From NCBI GenBank assembly GCA_902606175.1, contig CACLEZ010000005.1, positions 1 through 64,000 of the forward strand: a DNA stretch of 64,000 bases. Direction: 5' to 3'. This document shows positions 9,997-19,521 of the stretch, piece by piece. The notes beneath the pieces were generated by a model. That model was not told the origin of the DNA and searched no databases. It saw nothing but the letters and a program-made list of their open reading frames with translations. Position 1 is the stretch's first letter; each line of letters starts with the position of its first letter. Made by a program: the position numbers and the translations under genes. This DNA comes from an uncultured SAR86 cluster bacterium (GTDB taxonomy: Bacteria; Pseudomonadota; Gammaproteobacteria; Magnimaribacterales; Magnimaribacteraceae).

Positions 9997-10881
9997 TTAT
10001 GAGTCTAATTTATCCATACTATCGATTGCCCTTTCCATTTGCCTTTCACGTGTGGAATATTCATTTACAGATTTCTGCAATGCATCGACTTTCTTCATAA
10101 GATCTTCGGTAGAACCGCTAAACTTTTCAAATTCTTTTTTCAGTTTTCCAAACTCATTCATGATTTCTCCAGCTCTCTCATTAAGAGCTAAAGTTCTAAA
10201 TCCCATATGCACGCTTATAAGATAGGCTGCAAGAGAGTTAGGTCCCATGATAAGGACTCTATAATCTCGAAAAATTATCTCTCTTATATTTTCTAAAGAA
10301 TCTATGGTTTGCATTAGACTCTCACTTGGAATATACATAACACCAAGATCAACAGTAATTCCCGATTGAACATACTTTTCTTTTATATCTGAAGCATCTT
10401 TCAGAACATGTCTTCGAATATCATCTCTGGTTTTCTTAACTAGTTTCTCATCACCTGATTCGCTAGCATTTATAAAGTTATCAAAAAGAGCTGAGGGGAA
10501 CTTAGCATCTATTGGGAGAACAAGGCCTTCAGGAAGTTTTATGATAAATTCAACTCGTTTACCACTACCAGGAATGACCTCTGCATTACTCTCAAACTGG
10601 TTAGCATGGAAAATATCTTTAATGATTGATTCTAGAGACCATTCACCAAATTTTCCTGCTAAGGTTCCTCCAGATAAATAACGATTTAATTTACTAAGTG
10701 GTTCACTAAAAGACTGTATGTCTTTGGAAAGTTCTCCAAGGGTGGTTCTTTGAGTTTCAATTGAGTGATCTATTCCTTTGAGAAAGTCATCAGATTGATT
10801 ACTGTCATTGCTATTCTTAAAAGTATTAAAAAAGATTAAACCAATTACGATTATTAATAATATGACGATTAGGATATCCAT
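9997..10881 (-). CDS. rmuC: RmuC-family DNA recombination protein, short form
   Basis: The 294-residue protein begins with a single transmembrane helix (MDILIVILLIIVIGLIFFNTF). The RmuC core follows: LSGGTLAGKFGEWSLESII, then IKLPEGLVLPIDAKFPSALFDNF, VDLGVMYIPSESLMQTI and a C-terminal coiled coil. E. coli RmuC is about 475 residues with a longer coiled-coil arm, so this is a trimmed version. RmuC limits inversion at short repeats and has a nuclease-like fold; the exact activity is unsettled. It is expressed ahead of the helicase gene on the same strand. Confidence 0.9.
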   Translation of the reverse strand: MDILIVILLIIVIGLIFFNTFKNSNDSNQSDDFLKGIDHSIETQRTTLGELSKDIQSFSEPLSKLNRYLSGGTLAGKFGEWSLESIIKDIFHANQFESNAEVIPGSGKRVEFIIKLPEGLVLPIDAKFPSALFDNFINASESGDEKLVKKTRDDIRRHVLKDASDIKEKYVQSGITVDLGVMYIPSESLMQTIDSLENIREIIFRDYRVLIMGPNSLAAYLISVHMGFRTLALNERAGEIMNEFGKLKKEFEKFSGSTEDLMKKVDALQKSVNEYSTRERQMERAIDSMDKLDS

Positions 10882-10973
10882 ATTTATACAGACTAAGAGT
10901 TAGTGTCTAAAAAATCAATTAACCAGAAGATTCTTCTTAAATTTTACGAGAAAGTTTCTTTCTGATTCAAGTT

Positions 10974-12410
10974 TTATAATTTTGCTCTCCCAGTATCATA
11001 ACCGAGGTCCTGGAGGTTATCTTCATGGATAGATTTATTGATTCTGTATTTTGAAATAAAGAACAAAGAAATCGGTGCGATTACAAAGAGTAAGGAAGTT
11101 GAAAAGATTGCAAGAGAGGTTACAGCCTCTCTCTTTTCTTCAATAGATGCCTCTTCTCCAAAGCCAGCCAATGACAAGAGTACTCCCGATAATAATATGC
11201 CAACTCCTCCAAGGATTTTACCTGACAGACCGTTAACAGAAATGATTAATCCTTCGGACCTAGCATGGGTATTTTTTTGATGATCCTCAACTACATCAGA
11301 AAACATAGAACTAAAAACAATACCATTTATTACTCGGACACCCGCCATGAAGGCTGAATGCGTGGCATAGAGGTAAAAGAGTAAACCTAGGAGCGGGAGA
11401 GCAAGTCCTGCTTCTGGAAGTATATTGGTTCCAAATTCAATATCGATAATTCTCAAGATGGTAAGAGAAGGTCCTATTGATATCATAATGCAAGTGAGCA
11501 CAAGAACAGTTCTTTTCTTGTCCCTATCCTTCAAGAGTTTGTTCGCGCTCAATGCCGCTATGAATGCTCCCGGAATACTCAAAGCTAAAATTAAAGTAAA
11601 GATATCCGGCTCCCACAACCAAAAGAAATTGATCATGTAGATGCTGAAGACACTCGATAGAGATCCCACTATTCCAAATAAAGAAGTACCGATGATTAAA
11701 TTTCGCCAAGAATCATTTTTCCAAAGTGAAATGAGCCCCTTTATAACCCCAATATTTCTTGTTTCGTCATTTACTGAAGTCTTTTCAAAATGAGATTCGA
11801 TATTTCGTAATCTAAAAACTGAATATAGGCTTGTGACTAAAAAAAGCATAATTACGATCAGAGATACTGCTTTATAACCATCCTCTTGATTCCAATTGTC
11901 CCCAAATATTGTAGCTATAGAGAAGTAAAATATGACAGTTCCTAGAATGCCAAAGTTATTATCCCTTGCATGAAGTAAATTTCTTTGTTCATAACCCTTG
12001 ATCATCTCTATTCCTAAAGATGCTCTTGGAATAAAAAACATAGTACTGCTTATTCTGGTAATGATTATGAATAGTAAGAGTTGAGTAAATAAAGCAAATT
12101 GACTGCTTCCTAGCCGGACATTGAAAAGCAGGAATATACCTAGCGCGAAACCAAATAGTCCAAATGCCATATAGGGAATTCTTCTACCATAACGAGTGGC
12201 GCTTCTGTCAGAGATACCTCCAATCATTGGATCTGTAAAAGCATCTACAAATAATGAGAGAGCAATCCCTAAACCACATAAAAAAGGATCTAATCCTAAA
12301 ACCTGATTATAAAAATAAAGCAAAAACATGGACAAGAAAGCCTCTGAAGCTGCCCCGCCAGCAGAGCTCACTGCAAACGTATTAAGATACTTTTTTTGGA
12401 GGTCTTGCAC
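10974..12410 (-). CDS. MFS transporter of the GPH (glycoside-pentoside-hexuronide:cation symporter) type
   Basis: The 478-residue protein has about 12 hydrophobic helices. The loop between helices 2 and 3 reads TDPMIGGISDRSATRYGRRIPYM, cut here as DPMIGGISDRSATRYGRR, the signature of MelB-like GPH transporters. Members import sugars or glycosides with Na+ or H+; many marine homologues have unknown substrates. The start is GTG at 12410, the only start that keeps the first helix intact. It lies 49 bases downstream of tRNA-Gly on the same strand and 92 bases upstream of rmuC. No glycosidase lies nearby to hint at the sugar. Confidence 0.88.
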   Translation of the reverse strand: MQDLQKKYLNTFAVSSAGGAASEAFLSMFLLYFYNQVLGLDPFLCGLGIALSLFVDAFTDPMIGGISDRSATRYGRRIPYMAFGLFGFALGIFLLFNVRLGSSQFALFTQLLLFIIITRISSTMFFIPRASLGIEMIKGYEQRNLLHARDNNFGILGTVIFYFSIATIFGDNWNQEDGYKAVSLIVIMLFLVTSLYSVFRLRNIESHFEKTSVNDETRNIGVIKGLISLWKNDSWRNLIIGTSLFGIVGSLSSVFSIYMINFFWLWEPDIFTLILALSIPGAFIAALSANKLLKDRDKKRTVLVLTCIMISIGPSLTILRIIDIEFGTNILPEAGLALPLLGLLFYLYATHSAFMAGVRVINGIVFSSMFSDVVEDHQKNTHARSEGLIISVNGLSGKILGGVGILLSGVLLSLAGFGEEASIEEKREAVTSLAIFSTSLLFVIAPISLFFISKYRINKSIHEDNLQDLGYDTGRAKL

Positions 12411-12459
12411 TTTGTTACCTATATATGCTTTTTAGATAATGAATAAAAGCTAAGAATGC

Positions 12460-12533
12460 TGGAGCGAGATACGAGAATTGAACTCGTCTCTCAACCTTGG
12501 CAAGGTTGCGTAATACCACTATACCAATCTCGC
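12460..12533 (-). tRNA. tRNA-Gly (GCC)
   Basis: The minus strand folds into a 74-base cloverleaf with acceptor stem GCGAGAT/ATCTCGC, discriminator T and encoded CCA. The anticodon stem is CAACC/GGTTG around loop TTGCCAA (anticodon GCC), and the T arm contains the GTTCAAT loop. It lies between the unknown membrane protein gene and the GPH transporter gene. Confidence 0.97.
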
Positions 12534-12609
12534 TTGATGAATCCCTGTTTAGCAGGAAGAGAAGTATACACGAAAGATTTTTTGATTTTCTAGGTTCTTT
12601 AATAAGAAA

Positions 12610-13125
12610 TTAGTCTGATTTATAAACTTCCTTTATGCCTAAACGTGCTTTGACCTCATCTGCTTTTTCATTTGCATTCATGAATTCGTGAACTAACTGA
12701 TCAAGGGTATCTTCATTTTTTTTATAATCTTGACGAAAGGCAAGTCCTAAGCCTCCAAATAGGAATGTCAAAAAGCCTAGCCCATAAGTAAATTCATTTT
12801 GCGCATTATTTAATAAAACCAAGATAAAAAACAATAACAGGATAGTGAATAAAATAGGTATAACCATGATATTTTTCTTACTGCTACTTTGAAGTCGATT
12901 AACTTCATAAAATCTATCATTAACGGATTTAAGATTAATTATAGCTTCAATATCCTCTCTGACTTGATCGGAAGAGTACCCTCCTACATTATTCATATGA
13001 TCCAAAATAGATTTAATTATTTGATTATATTCAGTTGAGTTTACAGATTGCGTTAAGGGACTTATGCCCTTTTTTTCAAGTTGTTTAATTAAAGAATTTC
13101 TCTGTTTTTTATCAATTTTATTCAT
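12610..13125 (-). CDS. Unknown protein with two membrane helices
   Basis: This is a 171-residue protein that I do not recognise. Residues 1-85 are polar and helical. Two hydrophobic segments follow: IMVIPILFTILLLFFILVLL near 88-107 and a glycine-rich GLGFLTFLFGGLGLAF near 116-131. The charged C-terminal tail of about 40 residues is probably helical. Both termini should lie on the same side of the inner membrane. It starts at the base next to the end of matB (no gap), so it is translated from the same message, and it is the last gene of the SDR-matB unit. Confidence 0.7.
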   Translation of the reverse strand: MNKIDKKQRNSLIKQLEKKGISPLTQSVNSTEYNQIIKSILDHMNNVGGYSSDQVREDIEAIINLKSVNDRFYEVNRLQSSSKKNIMVIPILFTILLLFFILVLLNNAQNEFTYGLGFLTFLFGGLGLAFRQDYKKNEDTLDQLVHEFMNANEKADEVKARLGIKEVYKSD

Positions 13126-14628
13126 TTATCTCCCCTGATTATATTTGTCTCTTAAAAGGTTTTTTTGTACTTTTCCCATAGCATTTCTTGGTAGTTCACT
13201 AGTAAAGTAAATTTGCTTTGGGACCTTAAATCCTGCCATCTGTACTTTCATATCTCTAATGATATTTTCTTCTAATACTTTGGACTCTTCATCTCTAACT
13301 ATCACAGCAACGACACGCTCACCGAAATCAGAATCTTCTAGACCGATAACTGCAGACTCATGAACACCTGCGATTTTATCTATAAATGATTCAATTTCTT
13401 TGGGATAAACATTCAATCCTCCGGTAATAATCATATCTTTATTTCTTCCAACAATAATTAAGTAACCATCTTGATCAAAATAACCTTGATCTCCGGTATT
13501 GAAATAATCATCTGAACTAAAATCTTCTTGAGATTTTTGATCGAGTTTCCAATAACCTTTAAATACATTTGGTCCTTTTACTTGAATATTTCCAATTTCG
13601 TCCGCTCCAACTGGTTTATCATCATTATTAACTATTCTAACCTGTTGGCCTTCAAGAGGTAATCCAACAGTTCCGGATTTTCTTTTACCATTTATAGGAT
13701 TAGAGCTAATAATGTTTGTTTCAGTCATGCCATATCTTTCAAGAATTTCATGACCTGTTATGGAGTTAAAGTCCATAAACGTTTCTTCTAAAAGTGGAGC
13801 AGAACCTGAAATAAAGATCCTTAAATTTTGAGTTACTTTTGAATTAAGTCCTTTATTTTTAATTAATCTATTGTAGTAAGTTGGAACACCCATCATTACC
13901 GTACATTTAGGCAATTGAGTTAAAACCTCATTAGCTTCAAAGTTATCTAACCATAACATCTTAGAGCCTGATAAAAATACACACCCAAGAGCAACAAATA
14001 AACCATGTACATGATAAATTGGAAGAGCATGAAGTAAGCAATCATTTGCTGTAAATTCCCACGCTTCTTGCAGTGTTTTGGCATTTGAGCCTATATTTCC
14101 ATGAGTCAACATAATGCCTTTGGGTTGACCGGTTGTTCCAGAAGAATAAAGCAAAGCTGCCGTATCTTCCTCCGAACAATCTACAACCTCGTGAATGCCT
14201 GCTAATTTTATTGCTTGTATAGAATCTTTATCATTAATTTGAAGAGTAAAAATATGATTGGGTAGTTGTTTTAGATTGAGAGAATCAACTTTTTCATAAA
14301 CCTCTTTTTCGCAAATGAATAAAGAAGGATTTGCATCCTCTAATAGGAAGGATAGCTCATTGTCTTTATAGGCGGTATTAAGAGGATGGAAAATTAAGTT
14401 AGCACGCAAACATGCAAGATAAATATATAGAACTTCAGGTGATTTATTAACTTGAACTGAAATTCTATCGCCTGGCTTTAATCCCAAATTTGAAAAACCG
14501 TTTGCGTATTGAGAAGAATGATCTTCCAAATCTTTGTAAGTAATAATTGAACCATTTTTGAGCTCGATACAAGGACTGCTCAAATTCTCTGGAAAGCCTT
14601 CTCTATATGTTAAGTAGAGATTCTCCAT
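13126..14628 (-). CDS. matB: Malonyl-CoA synthetase-like acyl-CoA ligase
   Basis: The 500-residue ANL-superfamily enzyme has the AMP-binding loop LYSSGTTGQPKGIMLTHGN, the A5 motif ERYGMTETNIISSNP, A7 YFNTGDQGYFDQDGYL, A8 GRNKDMIITGGLNVYPKEIE and the catalytic lysine in LPRNAMGKVQK. The segment ACLRANLIFHPLNTAYKDNE and the GMTETN context with SGTVGLPLEG are close to MatB proteins, which make malonyl-CoA from malonate and CoA. Substrate choice within this family can shift, so malonate is a likely assignment and not a proven one. The SDR gene lies 8 bases upstream and a membrane protein gene directly downstream. Confidence 0.85.
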   Translation of the reverse strand: MENLYLTYREGFPENLSSPCIELKNGSIITYKDLEDHSSQYANGFSNLGLKPGDRISVQVNKSPEVLYIYLACLRANLIFHPLNTAYKDNELSFLLEDANPSLFICEKEVYEKVDSLNLKQLPNHIFTLQINDKDSIQAIKLAGIHEVVDCSEEDTAALLYSSGTTGQPKGIMLTHGNIGSNAKTLQEAWEFTANDCLLHALPIYHVHGLFVALGCVFLSGSKMLWLDNFEANEVLTQLPKCTVMMGVPTYYNRLIKNKGLNSKVTQNLRIFISGSAPLLEETFMDFNSITGHEILERYGMTETNIISSNPINGKRKSGTVGLPLEGQQVRIVNNDDKPVGADEIGNIQVKGPNVFKGYWKLDQKSQEDFSSDDYFNTGDQGYFDQDGYLIIVGRNKDMIITGGLNVYPKEIESFIDKIAGVHESAVIGLEDSDFGERVVAVIVRDEESKVLEENIIRDMKVQMAGFKVPKQIYFTSELPRNAMGKVQKNLLRDKYNQGR

Positions 14629-14636
14629 TGCAATTT

Positions 14637-15416
14637 TTAACGCGCAGTTTGTCCATCATCAATTTTTATACAGGTTCCTGTAACGCACTCAGATGAAGGA
14701 GATACTAAGAACAGCAATGTAGAATCCATTTGCTCAGGAACACATATTCTTTTTCTAGGGAGACCTTTGCTGACGTCACCTATTCTTTCCAACATTTTAT
14801 CAGCCATCTCTGAATGAAATATACCAGGCGCTATAGCGTTTACATTTATGTGGTGTCTAGCCCACTCTACAGCTAATGATTCGGTCATTCTTACAATAGC
14901 CGACTTTGTAGTTGAATAAAGAACAGCCGCAGAATTAGGACCTGTATTAAAAGCCGCCATAGAAGAGATATTTACCATCCTGCCTGGTTTTTCACTTTTT
15001 ATAAGTCTTCTTGCTACTTCGTTTGATAGAAGATAAGGGCCTACTAAATTTGTGTCTATGACTCCATCAATCAAAGCTTCGTCTTGTTTGATTGCCCACT
15101 GAGCATCGACCATTCCAGCATTATTAACAAGCGTATTTATCAAGCCTAGTTGATTCTCAACTATATCTATACAGTTGCGGATACTATCTCTATCCATTAC
15201 ATCCAAAGGAACTACAGCGCATTCTCCACCAGCATCTCTTATTTCTTTCTCGAGTGCTTCTAATTTCTCAACTCTTCTTGCAGCTATAGCCACCTTTGCG
15301 CCACAGCCTGCTAGAACTTTAGAAAATCGATATCCTAAACCTGAAGAAGCTCCTGTAACTAAAGCAACTTGATCAGATAGATCTACAGAAAAATTTGGCG
15401 TTGAAAATTTACTCAT
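14637..15416 (-). CDS. Short-chain dehydrogenase/reductase
   Basis: The 259-residue classical SDR has the cofactor motif VTGASSGLGYRFSK (TGxxxGxG) near 18-31, NNAGMV near 98, the catalytic serine in NISSMAAF, and a tyrosine-lysine pair in LYSTTKSAIVRM (YxxxK). The C-terminal CVTGTCIKIDDGQTAR is typical of FabG-like members. An AAR motif after the second strand suggests NADP(H) preference. It is the first gene of the unit with matB, which may point to hydroxyacyl or ketoacid metabolism, but the substrate is unknown. Confidence 0.92.
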   Translation of the reverse strand: MSKFSTPNFSVDLSDQVALVTGASSGLGYRFSKVLAGCGAKVAIAARRVEKLEALEKEIRDAGGECAVVPLDVMDRDSIRNCIDIVENQLGLINTLVNNAGMVDAQWAIKQDEALIDGVIDTNLVGPYLLSNEVARRLIKSEKPGRMVNISSMAAFNTGPNSAAVLYSTTKSAIVRMTESLAVEWARHHINVNAIAPGIFHSEMADKMLERIGDVSKGLPRKRICVPEQMDSTLLFLVSPSSECVTGTCIKIDDGQTAR

Positions 15417-15535
15417 ATTTGTCCCCTAATTCTTTATTAACAGATAATTTATGCATCCTAAATTATGCAAAATCTCTACTTTTAGGTACTATGTTGACTA
15501 TTCCCGCCCTACTAAACAATAAAAATACCTAAATT

Positions 15536-16153
15536 ATGAGTATACAAAATAAAATAGAGCAGGCAACTACAGTTACAAAACCTAGCAGAGAAGAAGCTGA
15601 AGAAGCCGTTAGAACCCTGATATGTTGGACTGGAGATAACCCTGATAGAGAGGGTCTCATTGAAACTCCCAAGAGAGTCGTAAAAGCTTACGAAGAATTT
15701 TTCGAAGGCTACGACATGGATCCCGAAGAGGTATTGCAAAAAACTTTTGAGGAAGTTCAAGGTTATGATGATGCGGTAATAGTTAGAAATATTAGGGTTG
15801 AGTCCCATTGTGAACACCATATCGTGCCCATTATTGGCGTAGCTCATGTTGGGTACATCCCAAATAATCGTGTTGTTGGAATAAGTAAACTTGCAAGAGT
15901 TATTGAAATTTTTGGCAAACGTCTACAAACACAAGAAACTATGACGGCCCAGATAGCGGATACAATCCAAAAAGTCCTAGAACCGAAAGGTGTAGCAGTA
16001 GTTGTTGATGCAAGTCACCAATGTATGACCACTAGGGGTATCCATAAAACTGAATCAAGCACTATTACCAGTAGAATGCTCGGTGCTTTCAGGGACAATC
16101 CTGAAACCAGATCTGAGTTCATGAATCTAATAAATAGCCCTAAAGATTTTTAA
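15536..16153 (+). CDS. folE: GTP cyclohydrolase I
   Basis: The 205-residue enzyme carries the zinc ligands Cys92 and His95 in [10 protein letters not shown] and Cys163 in [10 protein letters not shown], plus the [13 protein letters not shown] segment. It converts GTP to dihydroneopterin triphosphate for folate synthesis. Length and motifs are standard. It is divergent from the SDR gene with a 119-base gap. TTGACT at 15493-15498 is a possible -35, but no good -10 follows, and there is no clear ribosome binding site before the ATG. Confidence 0.97.
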   Translation: MSIQNKIEQATTVTKPSREEAEEAVRTLICWTGDNPDREGLIETPKRVVKAYEEFFEGYDMDPEEVLQKTFEEVQGYDDAVIVRNIRVESHCEHHIVPIIGVAHVGYIPNNRVVGISKLARVIEIFGKRLQTQETMTAQIADTIQKVLEPKGVAVVVDASHQCMTTRGIHKTESSTITSRMLGAFRDNPETRSEFMNLINSPKDF

Positions 16154-16241
16154 AGAATTAAATAAATATATATATTTTTACCCATTTTTTTGGATGATTT
16201 CGGTATAAATTTGCATTAACATTTAGTCAAAAGGGGAAGCA

Positions 16242-18125
16242 ATGGCTATTAACACAGAAAGTTTTGATTTTGATCCTGATTACCTCAGGAAGAAGTACAG
16301 AGAAGAAAGAGATAAACGTCTAAGACAAGATGGCAATGAACAATATCAAGAAGTATCAGGAGAATTTTCATACTTTATTGAAGATCCTTATATCAATGAT
16401 GCAATAGAAAGAGAGGCTATCAAAGAAGAAATTGAGGTTGTGGTTATTGGTGGTGGTTTTGGAGGAATGCTTGCGGGAGCAAGACTAAGAGAAGCCGGTA
16501 TAGATGATTTCAAGATAATTGAGAAAGGAGGCGACTTCGGTGGAACTTGGTATTGGAATAGATATCCAGGTGCCTCTTGTGATATTGAGTCATATATCTA
16601 TTTTCCATTATTAGAAGAAACCGGATTTGTACCTAAGCAAAAGTACACCAATGCACCAGAAACACTTGAATACTGCAAAGTAGTTTGTGAGAAGTTCAAA
16701 CTTTATGAAAATGCCTGTTTGCAAACAGAAGTAATTGCAACAGATTGGGATGAAGAATCATTAAGATGGATTGTAAAGACTAACAAAGGGGATGAAATAA
16801 AGGCTAGATTCATTGTTCATTCTAATGGCCCCCTTAACAGACCCAAACTCCCAGCTATTCAAGGAATAAATGACTATAAAGGACATACATTCCATACTAG
16901 CAGATGGGACTATGAATATACTGGAGGATCTTCACACGGAGATCTCACAGGACTCAAAGACAAGAAAGTCGCAATAATTGGTACAGGAGCTACTGCTGTT
17001 CAATGCGTACCTCATCTTGGTGCTGCAGCCGAAAAACTATACGTATTTCAAAGAACTCCATCTTCAATTGATGTGAGAAATAATCAACCAACCGATCCTG
17101 ATTGGATTTCTACACAAAAACCAGGATGGCATGATGAAAGAAGAAAAAACTTTGAAACACTCCTAACAGGGGGAATGGTTAAAGAAGACTTAGTTTCAGA
17201 TGGATGGACAGAAGCATTTAGACTTTTATTTGGTAATCTAAGACAGCGAGCACCTTCAAAATTAAAGATGGTTGGATTTGCACTTTCAGGTATCTTCTCT
17301 TCTAAAATGTATAAAGATGGTTTCAAGTCTTACATGACGGGAAAAGTTACAGAAGCTATGGATCTAAGGAATGCTATGCAAATGGCGGACTTTCAAAAAA
17401 TGGAAAAAGTAAGAGCTAGAGCTGATGAAGTTGTAGAGGATAAAGAGACTGCTGAGTCTCTTAAGCCCTACTATAACCAATTCTGTAAACGTCCATGCTT
17501 TCATGATGAGTATCTCAATACTTTCAATAATCCTAATGTTGAATTGGTGAATACCGATGGAAAAGGTCTAGAAGAAATATCTGAAAATGGCATCATATTC
17601 GAAGGCAAAGAATATGAAGTTGATTGCATAATTTTCGCTACTGGTTTTGAAGTTGGAACTGATTATAGTCGAAGAGCTGGTTATCAAATACATGGAGTTG
17701 ATGGCATGACTGTTTCCAAGAAATGGGAAAATGGACTTGCTACTTTTCACGGCATGCATAGCAGAGGCTTTCCAAATTCTTTCTTTTTCGGACCAGCCCA
17801 ATCAGGCTTCACAGCCACCTATACGTATTCTCTTGATGAACAAAGTATTCACTTAGCCCATATTTTAAAAACTGCAAGAGATCAAGGTGCGACCAGAGTT
17901 GAAGCCTCCCAGGAAGCAGAAGAAAAATGGATTAACACCATTATTGATAAAGCTAGGTTGACTGCTGATTTTCAAGAGAACTGTACGCCTGGCTACTACA
18001 ATAATGAAGGTAAAGTAAATCAGACTCCTCAAAATAATACTTACGGAGGCGGTCCAATAGAATTCTTCTCTCTAATGGAGAAATGGAGATCAAAGGGAAA
18101 CCTAGAAGGCCTCGAACTGAGTTAA
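16242..18125 (+). CDS. Flavin-dependent Baeyer-Villiger-type monooxygenase
   Basis: The 627-residue protein has an FAD-binding GGGFGG at 70-75, the sequence GGTWYWNRYPGASCD typical of class B monooxygenases, the Baeyer-Villiger fingerprint YKGHTFHTSRW at 212-222 (FxGxxxHxxxW pattern with Tyr for Phe), and an NADPH-binding GTGATA at 247-252. It probably inserts oxygen into a ketone using NADPH and O2. The N-terminal extension of about 60 residues is like that of phenylacetone or steroid monooxygenase relatives. AAGGGGAAGC before the ATG is a strong ribosome binding site. The GNAT gene follows in the same frame after one stop codon. Confidence 0.93.
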   Translation: MAINTESFDFDPDYLRKKYREERDKRLRQDGNEQYQEVSGEFSYFIEDPYINDAIEREAIKEEIEVVVIGGGFGGMLAGARLREAGIDDFKIIEKGGDFGGTWYWNRYPGASCDIESYIYFPLLEETGFVPKQKYTNAPETLEYCKVVCEKFKLYENACLQTEVIATDWDEESLRWIVKTNKGDEIKARFIVHSNGPLNRPKLPAIQGINDYKGHTFHTSRWDYEYTGGSSHGDLTGLKDKKVAIIGTGATAVQCVPHLGAAAEKLYVFQRTPSSIDVRNNQPTDPDWISTQKPGWHDERRKNFETLLTGGMVKEDLVSDGWTEAFRLLFGNLRQRAPSKLKMVGFALSGIFSSKMYKDGFKSYMTGKVTEAMDLRNAMQMADFQKMEKVRARADEVVEDKETAESLKPYYNQFCKRPCFHDEYLNTFNNPNVELVNTDGKGLEEISENGIIFEGKEYEVDCIIFATGFEVGTDYSRRAGYQIHGVDGMTVSKKWENGLATFHGMHSRGFPNSFFFGPAQSGFTATYTYSLDEQSIHLAHILKTARDQGATRVEASQEAEEKWINTIIDKARLTADFQENCTPGYYNNEGKVNQTPQNNTYGGGPIEFFSLMEKWRSKGNLEGLELS

Positions 18126-18128
18126 TTT

Positions 18129-18620
18129 TTGTATCAACTAGAAATACTTCAACATCCATTTAGTTATACAGACCTAGAGGAAATATTAGCTATCAATCAA
18201 GCTAATATCCCTGAAGTCGGAAATATTGATGACATTAATAGACTGAACCATTTAATTAATTGGAGCAGTCATTTAATTGTTGTTAGAGAGGAAGAAATAG
18301 CAGGATTTATCATCTTGATGAGAGAAAATCAGAGTTACGATTCTCTGAATTATGAATTCTTCAATTCTCAAGGATATCCATTTTTATATGTTGATAGAAT
18401 TGCAATTAAAGAGGGACATCGACGCAAAGGATTGGGCCAAATGATCTACTCAAGGACAATTGAGATCGCGAAAGAATTAAACTTACCTACTTGTTGTGAG
18501 GTCAATACCTTGCCAAAAAATGAACCTTCTCTGGCTTTTCATGATTCATTTGGCTTTGAAGATGTCGGCACTAAGGACTATGAAGACCATAGCGTAGTTT
18601 ACCTAAGGAGATCTTCCTAG
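18129..18620 (+). CDS. GNAT family N-acetyltransferase, TTG start
   Basis: The 163-residue protein has the GNAT acetyl-CoA site: FLYVDRIAIKEGHRRKGLGQ near residues 85-104 (RxxGxG/A as RRKGLG), then CCEVNTLPKNEPSLAFHDSFGF with the usual C-terminal loop. Substrate unknown. The only usable start near the conserved N-terminus is TTG at 18129, three bases after the monooxygenase stop and in the same frame; the next ATG is at residue 61 and would remove the first half of the fold. Translation is therefore probably coupled to the upstream gene. It abuts the convergent EamA gene with no spacer. Confidence 0.82.
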   Translation: MYQLEILQHPFSYTDLEEILAINQANIPEVGNIDDINRLNHLINWSSHLIVVREEEIAGFIILMRENQSYDSLNYEFFNSQGYPFLYVDRIAIKEGHRRKGLGQMIYSRTIEIAKELNLPTCCEVNTLPKNEPSLAFHDSFGFEDVGTKDYEDHSVVYLRRSS

Positions 18621-19490
18621 TTAGTTAAGATCATCCTTAAAAAAGTTAATCAGACCTACGCCTGTTATTATTAAAAGGCAACCAACTAGCATTGTGTAAG
18701 TTATCGCCTCATCTAAAAAAAGATTAGCCCACAACATACCGGAAACGGGAACAATTAGCACAACAGTTGAAGCTTTAACTGGCCCTACTCGCTTTATTAA
18801 TATTACATAACCCATATAAGCCATACCCGTGCATAAAAACCCTAAAAGAAAGACACTCAAAAGAACTTCATTTTGATGATTGAAATGTAATCCACTTTCT
18901 AAAAACGTAAAGGGGAAAACGAGGAAAGTTGCTACCAGCAGAGTCATAGAAGCTAAATAAGTCGCATCAATTTCTTTAGTAGTGAATATGTAGTTTGAGC
19001 TGAATGCATAAAAGAAAGATGCCAAAAGACAGAGCACAAGTGCAAATAATGAAAATTCTAATGATTCATAACCAACAAATATAAACAAACCAACTATACC
19101 AATAAATATGCCGAGCAATTGAGTGAGATTAGAACCTAATTTCAACCAAAGACTTGCAATAATGAAAGCAAATAGAGGAGTTGTACCATTCAAAACAGAC
19201 ATAGTGCCTGCATTCAAATCAATTGCTGCTCTAGAAAAAAGATAAAACGGAACAGAAGCATTTATGCAGGCTAGAAAAAGAATAGAAGGAAAATCTTCTC
19301 TAATATTTTGAAGATGGTTTCTAGTAATAAAGAATGGACTTAGTATCAATGAGGCTATCAATAATCTAGAGAAAACTAAAGTTATAGGACCAACTTCTGG
19401 TGCAGAAACCTTTATAAAAAGAAAAGATGACCCCCATGCGATACCGATTGCAATTATTAAAGACCAGTCAACAACTGCACTTTTATACAT
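18621..19490 (-). CDS. EamA/DMT-family drug-metabolite transporter
   Basis: The 289-residue protein is almost entirely hydrophobic with ten predicted helices in two EamA repeats. The first has the characteristic GIAWGSSFLFIKVSAPEVGP and FSRLLIASLIL; the second ends with LFLDEAITYTMLVGCLLIITGV. Such transporters usually export amino acids, nucleobases or other small metabolites. It is the last gene of the six-gene cluster starting with the chorismate-mutase-fold gene (32 bases after the TauD-like gene), so it may export that pathway's product. Confidence 0.9.
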   Translation of the reverse strand: MYKSAVVDWSLIIAIGIAWGSSFLFIKVSAPEVGPITLVFSRLLIASLILSPFFITRNHLQNIREDFPSILFLACINASVPFYLFSRAAIDLNAGTMSVLNGTTPLFAFIIASLWLKLGSNLTQLLGIFIGIVGLFIFVGYESLEFSLFALVLCLLASFFYAFSSNYIFTTKEIDATYLASMTLLVATFLVFPFTFLESGLHFNHQNEVLLSVFLLGFLCTGMAYMGYVILIKRVGPVKASTVVLIVPVSGMLWANLFLDEAITYTMLVGCLLIITGVGLINFFKDDLN

Positions 19491-19521
19491 TTATATAATT
19501 AATTTTTCTTACTAAAGAATG

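Noticed and set aside
10921-10973. AGAAGATTCTTCT palindrome downstream of the GPH transporter gene as a terminator
   Set aside because: The arms meet without a loop and no T run follows on the minus strand; it is probably chance.
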